DNA of 64,000 nt, taken from NCBI GenBank assembly GCA_902517495.1, contig CABYCO010000002.1, positions 1 to 64,000 of the forward strand, written 5' to 3'. Positions 42,459-52,786 of this stretch are shown here, one piece after another. The stretch comes from an uncultured Pelagibacteraceae bacterium (GTDB taxonomy: Bacteria > Pseudomonadota > Alphaproteobacteria > Pelagibacterales > Pelagibacteraceae). The notes beneath the pieces are model-generated. The model did not search any database and was not told where the DNA came from. It saw only the letters and a program-made list of their open reading frames with translations. The number at the start of each line of letters is the position of its first letter. The stretch's first letter is position 1. The translations under genes and the position numbers were made by a program.

Positions 42459-45119
42459 ATGAAAAAATTTATATTTAATTTCAAATCAAATAAAATAAAA
42501 AAAATTAAACTTCCAAAAAATATTCTTGGTGGCAAAGGTGCTAATCTTTCTGAGATGGGAAGAATGGGGTTACCGGTACCCCCTGGTTTTACAATATCTA
42601 CTGAGGTATGTGATTTGTTTTATAAGAATAAAAAAAAATTAAATAAAAAAATACTTAATGAAATAAATAAAGAATTAAAATTCATTGAAAAAGACTCAGG
42701 AAAAAAATTTGGAGATATAAAAAATCCTCTTTTAGTTTCTGTAAGATCTGGCGCTAGGGTTTCTATGCCTGGTATGATGGATACAATTTTAAATCTAGGT
42801 CTAAACGATAATACTGTAATAGCACTTGCAAAAAATACCTCAAATTTAAGATTTGCAAATGATAGTTATAGGCGTTTTATTCAAATGTATTCTAATGTTG
42901 TATTGGGAATCGAAGGTTATCACTTTGAGGATATAATTGAGAACTATAAGTTAACAAAAGGAGTATTACTAGACACAGAATTAGATGAGTATGACTGGGA
43001 ATATTTAATAAAAGATTTTAAAAACATTGTAAAAGAAAAAACAAAAAAAAATTTCCCACAAAGCGTCAAAGAACAACTGGTGGGAGCTATAAGTGCTGTT
43101 TTTTTATCTTGGGAAAGTCACAGAGCAAAAATCTATAGAAAATTAAATCAAATACCGTCTAATTGGGGTACAGCAGTTAATATACAATCAATGGTTTTTG
43201 GAAATATGGGAAATGATTGTGCAACTGGTGTAGTGTTTACCAGAAATCCATCAGATGGATCAAAAAATATTTATGGAGAATATTTAATAAATGCGCAAGG
43301 AGAAGATGTTGTTGCTGGAACCAGAACACCACAACATATTACAAAAAAAGCTAGAGTTGAATCAAAAGAAACTCTTAAGTCAATGGAGGAGGCAATGCCA
43401 GCGACATACAAGGAACTAAAGAATATTTTAACTAAATTAGAAAAACATTACAAAGATATGCAGGATGTTGAATTTACTGTTGAAAATAGAAAACTTTGGA
43501 TGCTTCAAACGCGTTCTGGGAAACGAACAGCCAAGTCTGCCGTTAAAATTGCAGTAGATATGGTTAAAGAAAAATTGATTACTAAAAAAGATGCAATATT
43601 GCGAATAGAACCAAGTTCTTTAGACACATTGCTTCATCCAACTTTAGATGAAAAAGCAAACTTAGAAGTAATTGGGTCAGGCTTACCCGCATCACCAGGT
43701 GCCGCAAGTGGGAAAGTTGTTTTCACTTCTGAGGAGGCTGAAAGACTAAATAATATGATGCAAAGCACAATATTAGTTCGTGTAGAAACCTCACCAGAAG
43801 ATATACATGGTATGCATGCAGCAAAAGGAATACTTACCTCAAGAGGAGGTATGACAAGTCATGCTGCAGTAGTTGCTAGAGGGATGGGACGACCATGTGT
43901 TTCTGGATCTAGTCAAATAGAAATTGATTATGAAAATAAATTATTCAAAACAAACAATAAAGTAATTAAAGAGGGTGAAATAATTACAATTGATGGTTCG
44001 ACAGGTAGAATAATTATTGGAGAGATAAAAACAGTTAAACCAGAAATATCGGGTGACTTCTCAAAAATAATGACTTGGTCTGATGATTTTAGAAAATTAA
44101 AAATTAGAACTAATTCTGAGACACCATTAGATAGCAAAACTGCTAGAGAATTTGGTGCAGAGGGTATTGGTTTGTGTAGAACTGAACATATGTTTTTTGA
44201 TGAAGAAAGAATTTTATCAGTAAGAGAAATGATATTATCAAAAACAATAGAAGATCGATCTAATGCACTGAAAAAGCTATTACCGCATCAAAAAAAAGAT
44301 TTTATTGAAATATTTAAGATAATGAAAGGCTTACCAGTAACAGTAAGGTTGCTTGACCCACCGCTACATGAATTTTTGCCAAAAAGTGAAAATGAAATTA
44401 ATGATGTTGCAGTTTCACTTAATATTCCCATTAAAGAACTTGAAGTTAGAATTTCAGAACTTCATGAACAAAATCCAATGCTAGGTCATAGAGGTTGTAG
44501 ATTGGCAATTTCATTCCCTGAAATTTATGAGATGCAGTGTACTGCAATTTTTGAAGCTTTAGTTGAATGTAAAAAGCAAAAAATTCAATCAACTATGCCT
44601 GAAATTATGATCCCTTTAGTTTCAACAGAAGCAGAAATAAAAATTATGAAAGATTTAGTCATTAGGGTTGCAAAAAAAGTTCAAGATGATAATAAAATTA
44701 AAATTGATTTTTTAGTTGGAACAATGATTGAATTGCCTAGAGCTGCAATAAAGGCAAAAGATATAGCTAAACACGCTGAATTTTTTAGTTTTGGAACAAA
44801 CGATTTAACTCAAACTACATTTGGAATTAGCAGAGATGATAGTGGTAAATTCCTTAATGATTATATCGAGAACAAAATTTTTGATATTGATCCTTTTGTA
44901 TCAATTGATGATGGAGTTGGAGACTTAATAAAAATTGCAACAGATAAAGGCAGAAAACAAAACAAAAAAATTAAACTTGGAATTTGTGGTGAGCATGGTG
45001 GAGATCCTAAAAGTATAGAATTTTGTGCAAAAACTGGATTAGATTATGTGTCTTGTTCACCCTATAGAGTTCCAGTTGCAAGATTAGCAGCAGCACAAGC
45101 TCAACTAAAAAAAAATTAA
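42459..45119 (+). CDS. ppdK: pyruvate, phosphate dikinase
   Basis: LGGKGANLSEMGRMGLPVPPGFTIST; GILTSRGGMTSHAAVVARGMGRPCVSG; GICGEHGGDPKSIEFC. Confidence 0.98.
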   Translation: MKKFIFNFKSNKIKKIKLPKNILGGKGANLSEMGRMGLPVPPGFTISTEVCDLFYKNKKKLNKKILNEINKELKFIEKDSGKKFGDIKNPLLVSVRSGARVSMPGMMDTILNLGLNDNTVIALAKNTSNLRFANDSYRRFIQMYSNVVLGIEGYHFEDIIENYKLTKGVLLDTELDEYDWEYLIKDFKNIVKEKTKKNFPQSVKEQLVGAISAVFLSWESHRAKIYRKLNQIPSNWGTAVNIQSMVFGNMGNDCATGVVFTRNPSDGSKNIYGEYLINAQGEDVVAGTRTPQHITKKARVESKETLKSMEEAMPATYKELKNILTKLEKHYKDMQDVEFTVENRKLWMLQTRSGKRTAKSAVKIAVDMVKEKLITKKDAILRIEPSSLDTLLHPTLDEKANLEVIGSGLPASPGAASGKVVFTSEEAERLNNMMQSTILVRVETSPEDIHGMHAAKGILTSRGGMTSHAAVVARGMGRPCVSGSSQIEIDYENKLFKTNNKVIKEGEIITIDGSTGRIIIGEIKTVKPEISGDFSKIMTWSDDFRKLKIRTNSETPLDSKTAREFGAEGIGLCRTEHMFFDEERILSVREMILSKTIEDRSNALKKLLPHQKKDFIEIFKIMKGLPVTVRLLDPPLHEFLPKSENEINDVAVSLNIPIKELEVRISELHEQNPMLGHRGCRLAISFPEIYEMQCTAIFEALVECKKQKIQSTMPEIMIPLVSTEAEIKIMKDLVIRVAKKVQDDNKIKIDFLVGTMIELPRAAIKAKDIAKHAEFFSFGTNDLTQTTFGISRDDSGKFLNDYIENKIFDIDPFVSIDDGVGDLIKIATDKGRKQNKKIKLGICGEHGGDPKSIEFCAKTGLDYVSCSPYRVPVARLAAAQAQLKKN

Positions 45120-45952
45120 ATTTCTAATTTTAAATCCAAAGCTTGAATACTATGTGTTAATTCACCTACCGATATTCTATCAACGTTTGTTGCAGCTAGT
45201 TTTTTTACATTTTTTAAAGTTATTCCCCCAGAGGCTTCAGTCTCATATTTTCCTTTTGCATGTTTAATAGCCACTTTTAAATTTTTTGGACTCATGTTAT
45301 CAAAAAGAACTGTATTAAAATTTAGTCCATTTATTCTTTTAAATTGCTTCAAGGTGTCTACCTCAACAGTAATTTTTCTTTTTTTTTTATTTTTAATTGC
45401 TTTTTTCACTATTTCTTCAAATTTCTTTGATGAGGCTAGATGATTATCTTTAATTAAAAATTCATCACTTAAATTAAATCTGTGATTAGTCCCACCTCCT
45501 AGTTTTACGGCATATTTTTGAATAACTCTTAGATTAGGAATTGTTTTTCTAGTGCAGCATATTTTTGTTTTCTTGCCTACTTTTTTTACAAATTTATTGG
45601 TTTTGGTTGCAATGCCAGAGATATGAGAAAGAAAATTTAGAGCAACTCTTTCTCCAATTAATATATTTTTAATTCTACCTTCAATTATAGCAATTACAGA
45701 CCCTTTACTAATTTTTGATCCCTCTTTTTTTTTTGTATGAAATTTAATATTTCTGTCTAATAAATTAAATGTTTGTTTAGCAAATTCTAATCCACCTATA
45801 ATACCTTTTTCATTACTTATTAGGTTAACTTTTGAAATTGAATTATTATTTAGTAGATTTGTTGTAATATCTCCTGAAGGATATAGATCCTCATTAAGAG
45901 CTAACTTACAGGCTGATTGGATAAAATTTTTACTTAATTGAATTTTTGGCAC
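45116..45952 (-). CDS. nadC: nicotinate-nucleotide pyrophosphorylase
   Basis: ALNEDLYPSGDITT, ERVALNFLSHISGIAT, CTRKTIPNLRVIQKYAVKLGGGTNHRFNLSDEFLIKDNH. Confidence 0.97.
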   Translation of the reverse strand: MPKIQLSKNFIQSACKLALNEDLYPSGDITTNLLNNNSISKVNLISNEKGIIGGLEFAKQTFNLLDRNIKFHTKKKEGSKISKGSVIAIIEGRIKNILIGERVALNFLSHISGIATKTNKFVKKVGKKTKICCTRKTIPNLRVIQKYAVKLGGGTNHRFNLSDEFLIKDNHLASSKKFEEIVKKAIKNKKKRKITVEVDTLKQFKRINGLNFNTVLFDNMSPKNLKVAIKHAKGKYETEASGGITLKNVKKLAATNVDRISVGELTHSIQALDLKLEI

Positions 45953-45957
45953 AGAAT

Positions 45958-46947
45958 TTATCTGCCTATTTCAGCCATTCTCTCTACTGATTTCCTAGCC
46001 TTCTCAATTGTTTCGTGATCCATTATTAATTCGTTGGTTTCATTTTCTAAACAATCAAGTATTTTTGGTAGTGTAATTCTTTTCATGTGAGGACATAAGT
46101 TACAAGGTCTAATAAATTCTACATTAGGATTATCAATTTGAACATTATCACTCATTGAGCATTCTGTAACCATCATAACTTTTTCTGGTTGATTATCTTT
46201 TACATATTTAATCATTCCACTTGTTGAGCCTGCAAAATCACTTGCTTTTATTACATCAGGAGGACATTCAGGATGGGCAATAATTTTAATTCCAGGATTA
46301 TTTTTTCTTATTTCATTAATCTCTTCATCATTAAATTGCTCATGAACCTCACAAGTCCCTTTCCAGGAAATAATTTCTACATCAGTTTGGGAAGCAACAT
46401 ATTTTGCTAAATAATCGTCTGGTAAGAAAATTACTTTTTTTACACCTAAAGAGTTTACAATTTTAACAGCATTTGCTGATGTACAACAAACGTCAGTTTC
46501 AGCCTTAACATCTGCAGAAGTGTTAACGTATGAAACTACAGGAACACCAGGATATTGTTTTTTTAGATTTCTTACATCTTCACCAGTTATAGATGAGGAT
46601 AAAGAGCAACCAGCTTTCATATCTGGCAGTAAAACTTTTTTATCTGGACTCATTAATTTGGCAGTCTCCGCCATAAAATGTACACCGCACATAACGATTA
46701 TATCAGCCTCTGTTTTTGCAGCTTCAATTGCTAAGGCTAACGAGTCAGCTGAAAAATCAGATATACCATGATATATTTCAGGAGTTTGGTAATTATGAGC
46801 AAGAATTACTGCGTTCTTCTCTTTTTTAAGTTTATTTATCTTATAAATGTAAGGTGCATGAGTGGCCCATTCTATTTCAGGAATGGATTTAGAAACCTTC
46901 TGATAAATAGGATCTGTTGCAATTTTAACTTGAGTTGTGAATTCCAT
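45958..46947 (-). CDS. nadA: quinolinate synthase
   Basis: AVILAHNYQTPEIYHGISDFSADSLALAIEAAKTEADIIVMCGVHFMAETAKLMSPDKKVLLPD. Confidence 0.98.
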   Translation of the reverse strand: MEFTTQVKIATDPIYQKVSKSIPEIEWATHAPYIYKINKLKKEKNAVILAHNYQTPEIYHGISDFSADSLALAIEAAKTEADIIVMCGVHFMAETAKLMSPDKKVLLPDMKAGCSLSSSITGEDVRNLKKQYPGVPVVSYVNTSADVKAETDVCCTSANAVKIVNSLGVKKVIFLPDDYLAKYVASQTDVEIISWKGTCEVHEQFNDEEINEIRKNNPGIKIIAHPECPPDVIKASDFAGSTSGMIKYVKDNQPEKVMMVTECSMSDNVQIDNPNVEFIRPCNLCPHMKRITLPKILDCLENETNELIMDHETIEKARKSVERMAEIGR

Positions 46948-47005
46948 AATAAAAACTTATCAACTTGAAATAGAATTGTCATTCATTTAATCTGACGCAT
47001 GATTT

Positions 47006-47091
47006 GCGGCCATGCTGAAATTGGTAGACAGGCACGGTTGAGGGCCGTGTGAGCCTAGCTCATGAGAGTTCGATTCTCTCTGGCCGCACCA
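47006..47091 (+). tRNA. tRNA-Leu (GAG anticodon)
   Basis: GCGGCCATGCTGAAATTGGTAGACAGGCACGGTTGAGGGCCGTGTGAGCCTAGCTCATGAGAGTTCGATTCTCTCTGGCCGCACCA; long variable arm; loop TTGAGGG. Confidence 0.96.
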
Positions 47092-47110
47092 TTAATTTAT
47101 ATTATATATG

Positions 47111-47141
47111 AAAAAAGGGGCGTTCTGTTGCCAGGTGCCCC
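47111..47141 (-). terminator. GC hairpin plus T-run at the 3' end of the tmRNA gene
   Basis: Reverse strand GGGGC-ACCTGGCAACAGAAC-GCCCC-TTTTTT; may also be part of the mature RNA 3' domain. Confidence 0.6.
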
Positions 47142-47375
47142 AAACCCCGTAACTTAATTAGTAAACTAATTAAGCTGCAAGTGCGTAACTTTCGTTAGCA
47201 TTTATAAATTAGCCCATCACGGCGGAACAATACCGAACGAAAGAACAACTTTTAGACACCCGTCGATCCTAATTCACCCCCTTAAGTTGAAAATGGTGGA
47301 GGTGGTGGGTACTGCCCCCACGTCCGTAATGGTTATTACGAAATTCGTTTATCGTCATAGTTGGAAAACCAACAC
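47111..47375 (-). ncRNA. ssrA: permuted (two-piece) tmRNA: acceptor piece first (~47375..47294), linker 47282..47293, coding piece from 47281
   Basis: Reverse strand: acceptor 3' end ...CACCTCC-A-CCA pairs with coding-piece 5' end GGGGGTGAATTAGGATCGACGGG (G3-U70 present); tag ORF GCT AAC GAA AGT TAC GCA CTT GCA GCT TAA = ANESYALAA. Outer ends approximate. Confidence 0.93.
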
Positions 47376-47417
47376 TATTAATATAAAACCAAATACAAGA
47401 GATTCAATAATTTATTC

Positions 47418-48365
47418 ATGAAACTTACAAAAGAACAAATAAACGACATAAAAGATCAACAATCTCAAGAGAACGTAACCAAGAGAGTTACAGCTCCTGA
47501 ATTAGAAAAAGTATTATATGAAGCAATGCCAGCTTTAGATCACGGCTTTATAAGAGTTATTGACTATATGGGAGATGATAGCTCAATTGTTCAGTCTGCA
47601 AGAGTTTCTTATGGCAAAGGAACTAAACAAGTTTCGACAGATAGCGGTCTAATTAAATATCTAATGCGCCATTGGCATAGCACTCCATTTGAAATGTGTG
47701 AAATTAAGTATCATGTAAAGTTACCAATTTTTATTGCAAGACAATGGATTAGACATCGTACAGCTAACGTTAATGAATACTCTGCAAGATATTCAATTTT
47801 AGATAAAGAATTTTATTTACCTGATCCACAAAATTTGGCAGCTCAATCAATTGCAAACAGACAAGGTAGAGGCGATGTGATTGAGGGAGATCAGGCAAAG
47901 GAAGTTTTAGAACTTTTAAAAAATGATGCTGAAAGAACATATGATAATTATGAAACTATGCTTAATCAAAAATTTGATGGGTCTACAATTGATGAAAATA
48001 AAAAAGGATTAGCTAGAGAGTTAGCGAGAATGAACTTAACTTTGAATACCTATACACAGTGGTATTGGAAAACTGATCTTTTAAACTTAATGAATTTTTT
48101 AAGATTACGTGCTGATCATCATGCTCAATATGAAATTAGAGTTTATGCTGATATAATGTTAGATACACTTAAGAGATGGGTTCCTATTACGTACGATGCT
48201 TTTATGGATTATAGAGTAGGTGGTACGGAAGTTTCTGCAAAAGGAAAAGTTATTATTCAAAAACTATTAAAAGGTGAGGAAATAAATTTAGAACAATCTG
48301 GACTTTCAAAAAGAGAATGGAATGAACTTATGGATGCTTTCGAAATTAAAAAAAGGATTGTTTAA
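47418..48365 (+). CDS. thyX: FAD-dependent thymidylate synthase
   Basis: [66 protein letters not shown]. Confidence 0.98.
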   Translation: MKLTKEQINDIKDQQSQENVTKRVTAPELEKVLYEAMPALDHGFIRVIDYMGDDSSIVQSARVSYGKGTKQVSTDSGLIKYLMRHWHSTPFEMCEIKYHVKLPIFIARQWIRHRTANVNEYSARYSILDKEFYLPDPQNLAAQSIANRQGRGDVIEGDQAKEVLELLKNDAERTYDNYETMLNQKFDGSTIDENKKGLARELARMNLTLNTYTQWYWKTDLLNLMNFLRLRADHHAQYEIRVYADIMLDTLKRWVPITYDAFMDYRVGGTEVSAKGKVIIQKLLKGEEINLEQSGLSKREWNELMDAFEIKKRIV

Positions 48366-49170
48366 TATCTTCTGCAAATTTTATATAAATTTTTGTAATT
48401 TCATGATCTGGATCTTTCTCAACAATAGGAATTCCCATATCTCCATATTTCCCAACATCAGAATTTATTGGTATTTGTCCTAAAAATTTCTTCTCAAATT
48501 CTTGTGCAGTTCTTTCAACACCATTCTCTCCAAAAATTGCATATTTCTTTCCATCATCTCCAATAAAGTGACTCATATTGTCAATCAATCCAATAATATT
48601 TACTTTTAATTTTTCAAACATTCTAATTCCTCTCTTTACATCTTGTAGTGCTATTTCCTGAGGAGTAGAGACTATTATTGCACCATCTACATTAATCTCT
48701 TGAGCAAAAGTTAGTTGTGTATCACCTGTGCCTGGAGGCATATCAACTATAATGAAGTCTAAATCTTTCCAACCAACTTTTTGAGTAAAAGTTTTAATAG
48801 CACTAGTTACCATTGGTCCTCTCCAGATCATCGGTGTTTGCTCGTCTGTTAGAAAACCAATAGACATACATTGAATGTCATACTTTATAATTGGCTTTAA
48901 AGTTTGCCCATCACTATCTGGCTTTTCATTTATAGAGAATAGTTTTGGTAAAGAAGGTCCATAAATATCAGCATCTAAAATTCCTACTTTGCATCCAACT
49001 TTTTTTAAGGCTAAAGCTAAATTTGTAGCAAAAGTAGATTTCCCAACTCCACCCTTTGCACTAGATATTGCAATTGTAAATTTAGTTCCTGGAATTGGGT
49101 TTCTTTTGAAGGTTTTTGGCTCAGTTTTTGCCTTCATTGTGTCACTAAGACCTACTTTTTTATCATCCAT
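48346..49170 (-). CDS. mrp: Mrp/ApbC-type P-loop iron-sulfur carrier ATPase
   Basis: [65 protein letters not shown]. Confidence 0.95.
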   Translation of the reverse strand: MDDKKVGLSDTMKAKTEPKTFKRNPIPGTKFTIAISSAKGGVGKSTFATNLALALKKVGCKVGILDADIYGPSLPKLFSINEKPDSDGQTLKPIIKYDIQCMSIGFLTDEQTPMIWRGPMVTSAIKTFTQKVGWKDLDFIIVDMPPGTGDTQLTFAQEINVDGAIIVSTPQEIALQDVKRGIRMFEKLKVNIIGLIDNMSHFIGDDGKKYAIFGENGVERTAQEFEKKFLGQIPINSDVGKYGDMGIPIVEKDPDHEITKIYIKFAEDIKQSFF

Positions 49171-49223
49171 AAAAATACACTTACCTTGTTTTTGAGTATA
49201 AAGACACTATATAGAATGTCATA

Positions 49224-50324
49224 ATGACAATTTACAAAAATCAAAGTCCATGGGGAAGTCCTTCAGGTAGTAGTGGTGGAGGCGGAAATGGTGGAGGTTT
49301 CAGAAGAGGCCCTACACCTCCTAATTTGGATGAAGCAATTAAAAAATTGCAGGACACTATAAATAAGTTCACAGGAAGTGGCACAGGTGGAAAAAAACCA
49401 ATAATATTAGGTTTAATCATTTTAGTTGTAATTTGGGCGTTAAGTGGTTTGTATAGAGTTTTACCTGATGAGCAGGGCGTAGTCTTAAGATTTGGGAAAT
49501 TTGTTAATACCACTCAGCCAGGATTAAATTATCATTTACCATTTCCAATTGAGAGTGTGTTAACTCCAAAAGTTACTAAAGTTAATAGAATGGACATAGG
49601 CTTTAGATCAGAAAGAGACAGTGGGTTTGGCCAAGGTGGCGGTGTAGCTGATGTCCCTGAAGAAAGCTTAATGTTAACAGGTGATGAAAATATAGTTAAT
49701 ATAGACTTTTCAGTATTTTGGGTAATCAAAGATGCTGGTAACTTTCTTTTTAAAATTCAGGATCCAGAAGGTACAGTAAAAGCTGCAGCTGAAACTGCTA
49801 TGAGAGAAGTTATTGCAAGATCAAATATTCAGCCAATTCTTACAGAAGGAAGAGCAGTTATCGAAAGAGATACTCAAGACATAATCCAGGGGATACTTGA
49901 TGAATATGAAAGTGGTGTACTAATCACACAAGTTCAAACTCAAAAGGCTGACCCACCAGACCAAGTAATTGATGCTTTCAGAGATGTACAGGCTGCAAGA
50001 GCTGATATGGAAAGATCAAAAAATGAGGCAGAAGCTTATGCAAATGATGTGATACCAAGAGCGCGAGGAGAAGCTGCAAAAATTTTACAAGCTGCAGAAG
50101 CTTACAAAAAAGAAGTTGTTGCAAAGGCAGAGGGTGAGGCAAGTAGATTTCTATCGATATATACTGAATACGATAAAGCAAAAGAGGTAACTCAGGAAAG
50201 AATGTATTTAGAAACAATGGAGCAGGTGCTTGCTGATATAAATAAGATTATAATTGATAAAGATTCTGGATCTGGCGTTGTGCCATATCTTCCATTACAA
50301 GAGTTAAAATCAGGGACAAATTAA
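49224..50324 (+). CDS. hflK: FtsH protease activity modulator HflK
   Basis: Gly-rich N-terminus, TM, SPFH domain (LPDEQGVVLRFGKFVNTTQPGLNYHLPFPIE). Confidence 0.96.
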   Translation: MTIYKNQSPWGSPSGSSGGGGNGGGFRRGPTPPNLDEAIKKLQDTINKFTGSGTGGKKPIILGLIILVVIWALSGLYRVLPDEQGVVLRFGKFVNTTQPGLNYHLPFPIESVLTPKVTKVNRMDIGFRSERDSGFGQGGGVADVPEESLMLTGDENIVNIDFSVFWVIKDAGNFLFKIQDPEGTVKAAAETAMREVIARSNIQPILTEGRAVIERDTQDIIQGILDEYESGVLITQVQTQKADPPDQVIDAFRDVQAARADMERSKNEAEAYANDVIPRARGEAAKILQAAEAYKKEVVAKAEGEASRFLSIYTEYDKAKEVTQERMYLETMEQVLADINKIIIDKDSGSGVVPYLPLQELKSGTN

Positions 50325-51184
50325 TGAAAGCTGGAAAATTTATATTACCGATAATAATCTTAATAGGGGCAACTTTATTCTTCTCAATCTTTATTGTTAA
50401 AGAAGTAAACCAAGCTATTGTACTTCAGTTTGGTGATCCCAAGAGAATTATTTTAAAACCAGGATTAAATTTTAAACTTCCATTTATTCAGAATGTAGTA
50501 TTTCTCGATAAAAGGGTGCTTAATTTAGACACTCCACCTGAAGAAGTTATTGCATCTGATCAAAAACGTCTAATAGTAGATGCTTTTGCAAGATTTCAAA
50601 TTACTGATCCACTAAAATTCTATATTTCAGTTGGAAATGAAAGAGTTGCAAGATCAAGGTTGGCAACGATTATTAATTCAAGAATAAGAAACGTATTAGG
50701 TCAACAAAAATTACAAACATTATTATCTGAAGATAGATCCAAACAAATGGCTCTTATTCAACAAGGTGTAAATAATGAAGCTGAAAATTTTGGTATAAAG
50801 ATAGTTGATGTAAGAATAAAAAGAGCTGATTTACCTCAAGCAAACAGTGATGCAATCTTTAGAAGAATGCAAACTGAAAGGGAAAGAGAAGCTAAAGAAT
50901 TTAGAGCGAAAGGTGCTGAAATGGCTGTTACCATTACGTCAACTGCAGATAAAGAAGTTACAGTTATCTTAGCTGAGGCAGAAAAAAAATCTGAAATTAT
51001 GAAAGGTGAAGGAGATGGCCTTAAAAATAAAATTTTTGCTGATGCATTTGGACAAGACCCTGAATTTTTTGGATTTTACAGAGCAATGCAAGCTTACCAA
51101 AAAGCTCTAATTGGTGGAGAAACCTCAATGATTTTATCCCCAGATAGTGAATTTTTTAAATTTTTTGGAAATAAACAAAAATAG
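50324..51184 (+). CDS. hflC: protease modulator HflC
   Basis: VKEVNQAIVLQFGDPKRIILKPGLNFKLPFIQNVVFLDKRVLNLDTPPEEVIASDQKRL. Confidence 0.96.
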   Translation: MKAGKFILPIIILIGATLFFSIFIVKEVNQAIVLQFGDPKRIILKPGLNFKLPFIQNVVFLDKRVLNLDTPPEEVIASDQKRLIVDAFARFQITDPLKFYISVGNERVARSRLATIINSRIRNVLGQQKLQTLLSEDRSKQMALIQQGVNNEAENFGIKIVDVRIKRADLPQANSDAIFRRMQTEREREAKEFRAKGAEMAVTITSTADKEVTVILAEAEKKSEIMKGEGDGLKNKIFADAFGQDPEFFGFYRAMQAYQKALIGGETSMILSPDSEFFKFFGNKQK

Positions 51185-51201
51185 ACAATTTTAAAATTAA
51201 T

Positions 51202-51387
51202 ATGAGAGAATTGATCATAGCATTTGGTCTTTTCTTGTTCATTGAAGGAGTGTTATATGCCTTATTTCCATCAAAAATGAAAAATATGTTAAAAAAACTT
51301 GATTCAGTCACTGACAAACAGCTCAGAACAGGTGGGTTAATATTTGCACTTATTGGGTTTATAATTATTTGGTATTTAAAAGTATGA
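51202..51387 (+). CDS. DUF2065 small membrane protein
   Basis: FGLFLFIEGVLYALFPSKMKNMLKKL between hflC and degP. Confidence 0.8.
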   Translation: MRELIIAFGLFLFIEGVLYALFPSKMKNMLKKLDSVTDKQLRTGGLIFALIGFIIIWYLKV

Positions 51388-52781
51388 AAAACTTAATTAA
51401 AATTTTTTCAATAATAATAATTTCATTAAACTTTTTTACAGTTTCTAAAGCTCAGGAAATTCCATCTTCATTTGCAGATCTAGCAGAGAGGTTAATGCCG
51501 TCGGTTGTAAATATTTCAACGACCACAACTGTAACAACTAGATCAAACCCTTTACCATTTGAATTTCCACCAGGTTCACCATTTGAGGACATGTTCGGTT
51601 CTCCTCAACAAAGACAAACTAGTGCGCTAGGATCAGGTTTTATAATTGATGAGGAGGGAGTTGTAATAACAAACAACCATGTTATTCAAGGAGCATCAGA
51701 CATATTTGTTAGAGTTAATGGCGACGAAGATTATAAAGCAGAAGTACTTGGTGCAGACGCAGGTATGGATATTGCGGTATTAAAAATAAAGTCTGACAAA
51801 AAATTTAAGCCAGTCAAATTTGGTAACTCAGACAAATCTAGAATTGGAGATTGGGTTATTGCGATAGGTAATCCATTTGGTCTCGGGGGGACTGTAACAG
51901 CAGGAATAATTTCTGCTAGAAATAGAAGTATAGGGTTATCAAGATATGAAGATTATATTCAAACTGATGCTTCAATAAACCAAGGAAATTCAGGAGGCCC
52001 TCTATTTAATATGAATGGAGATGTTATTGGAATTAATACAGCTATACTTGGCCAATCTGGCTCAATCGGAATAGGTTTTGCGATTCCATCAAACAGTGCA
52101 CAAAAGGTTATTGAACAACTAATTGAATTTGGAGAGACAAAAAGAGGATGGCTTGGAGTTAGAATTCAAGTTGTAGATCAAGGAATAGCAGATGCAGAAA
52201 AACTAGATAAACCTAGAGGTGCTCTAGTTGCAAGTGTTGCGGATAACAGCCCATCTGACAAGGGAGGAATTAAACCTGGAGATATAATTTTAGAGTTTGA
52301 TGAAAAACCTATTAATGAAATGAAGGAACTACCTAAAATAGTTGCTGAAACAGATGTTGGAAAAAAAGTAATTGTTAAAGTTTGGAGAAATAAACGAGAA
52401 ATTACAAAAGAAATAATTCTTGGAAGATTAGAAACTTCAGAGGATTTTAAAGCACAAAAACCAGTAATTGAAAAACCAAAAGTAAAGAGAATTGAAGGTT
52501 TGAAAATAGATGTTCGTTTATTAAGTAAAGATGATATTGAGGCAAGAAATCTTCCAAAAGGAACAAGTGGAGTGGTCATCACTAAAATAGATAATGATAG
52601 CCCTATAAACTATTTACAAATTAACAATGTTATTGTTGAAGCGAACAGAAAAAAAATTAACACAATAGGTGATCTTGATAATGTGGTAAAATTGAAATTA
52701 AGAAGTGATGAAAATAACTTGCTAATTGCAATCTACAACAACCAAAATCAAAGAACATATGTTGGTGTTAAATTAAAATAA
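51384..52781 (+). CDS. degP: Do/DegP-type periplasmic serine protease with PDZ domains
   Basis: GSGFIIDEEGVVITNNHVIQGA, GNSGGPLFNMNGDVIGINTAI; start moved to ATG 51384 overlapping the DUF2065 stop. Confidence 0.95.
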   Translation: MKNLIKIFSIIIISLNFFTVSKAQEIPSSFADLAERLMPSVVNISTTTTVTTRSNPLPFEFPPGSPFEDMFGSPQQRQTSALGSGFIIDEEGVVITNNHVIQGASDIFVRVNGDEDYKAEVLGADAGMDIAVLKIKSDKKFKPVKFGNSDKSRIGDWVIAIGNPFGLGGTVTAGIISARNRSIGLSRYEDYIQTDASINQGNSGGPLFNMNGDVIGINTAILGQSGSIGIGFAIPSNSAQKVIEQLIEFGETKRGWLGVRIQVVDQGIADAEKLDKPRGALVASVADNSPSDKGGIKPGDIILEFDEKPINEMKELPKIVAETDVGKKVIVKVWRNKREITKEIILGRLETSEDFKAQKPVIEKPKVKRIEGLKIDVRLLSKDDIEARNLPKGTSGVVITKIDNDSPINYLQINNVIVEANRKKINTIGDLDNVVKLKLRSDENNLLIAIYNNQNQRTYVGVKLK

Positions 52782-52786
52782 TAAAA

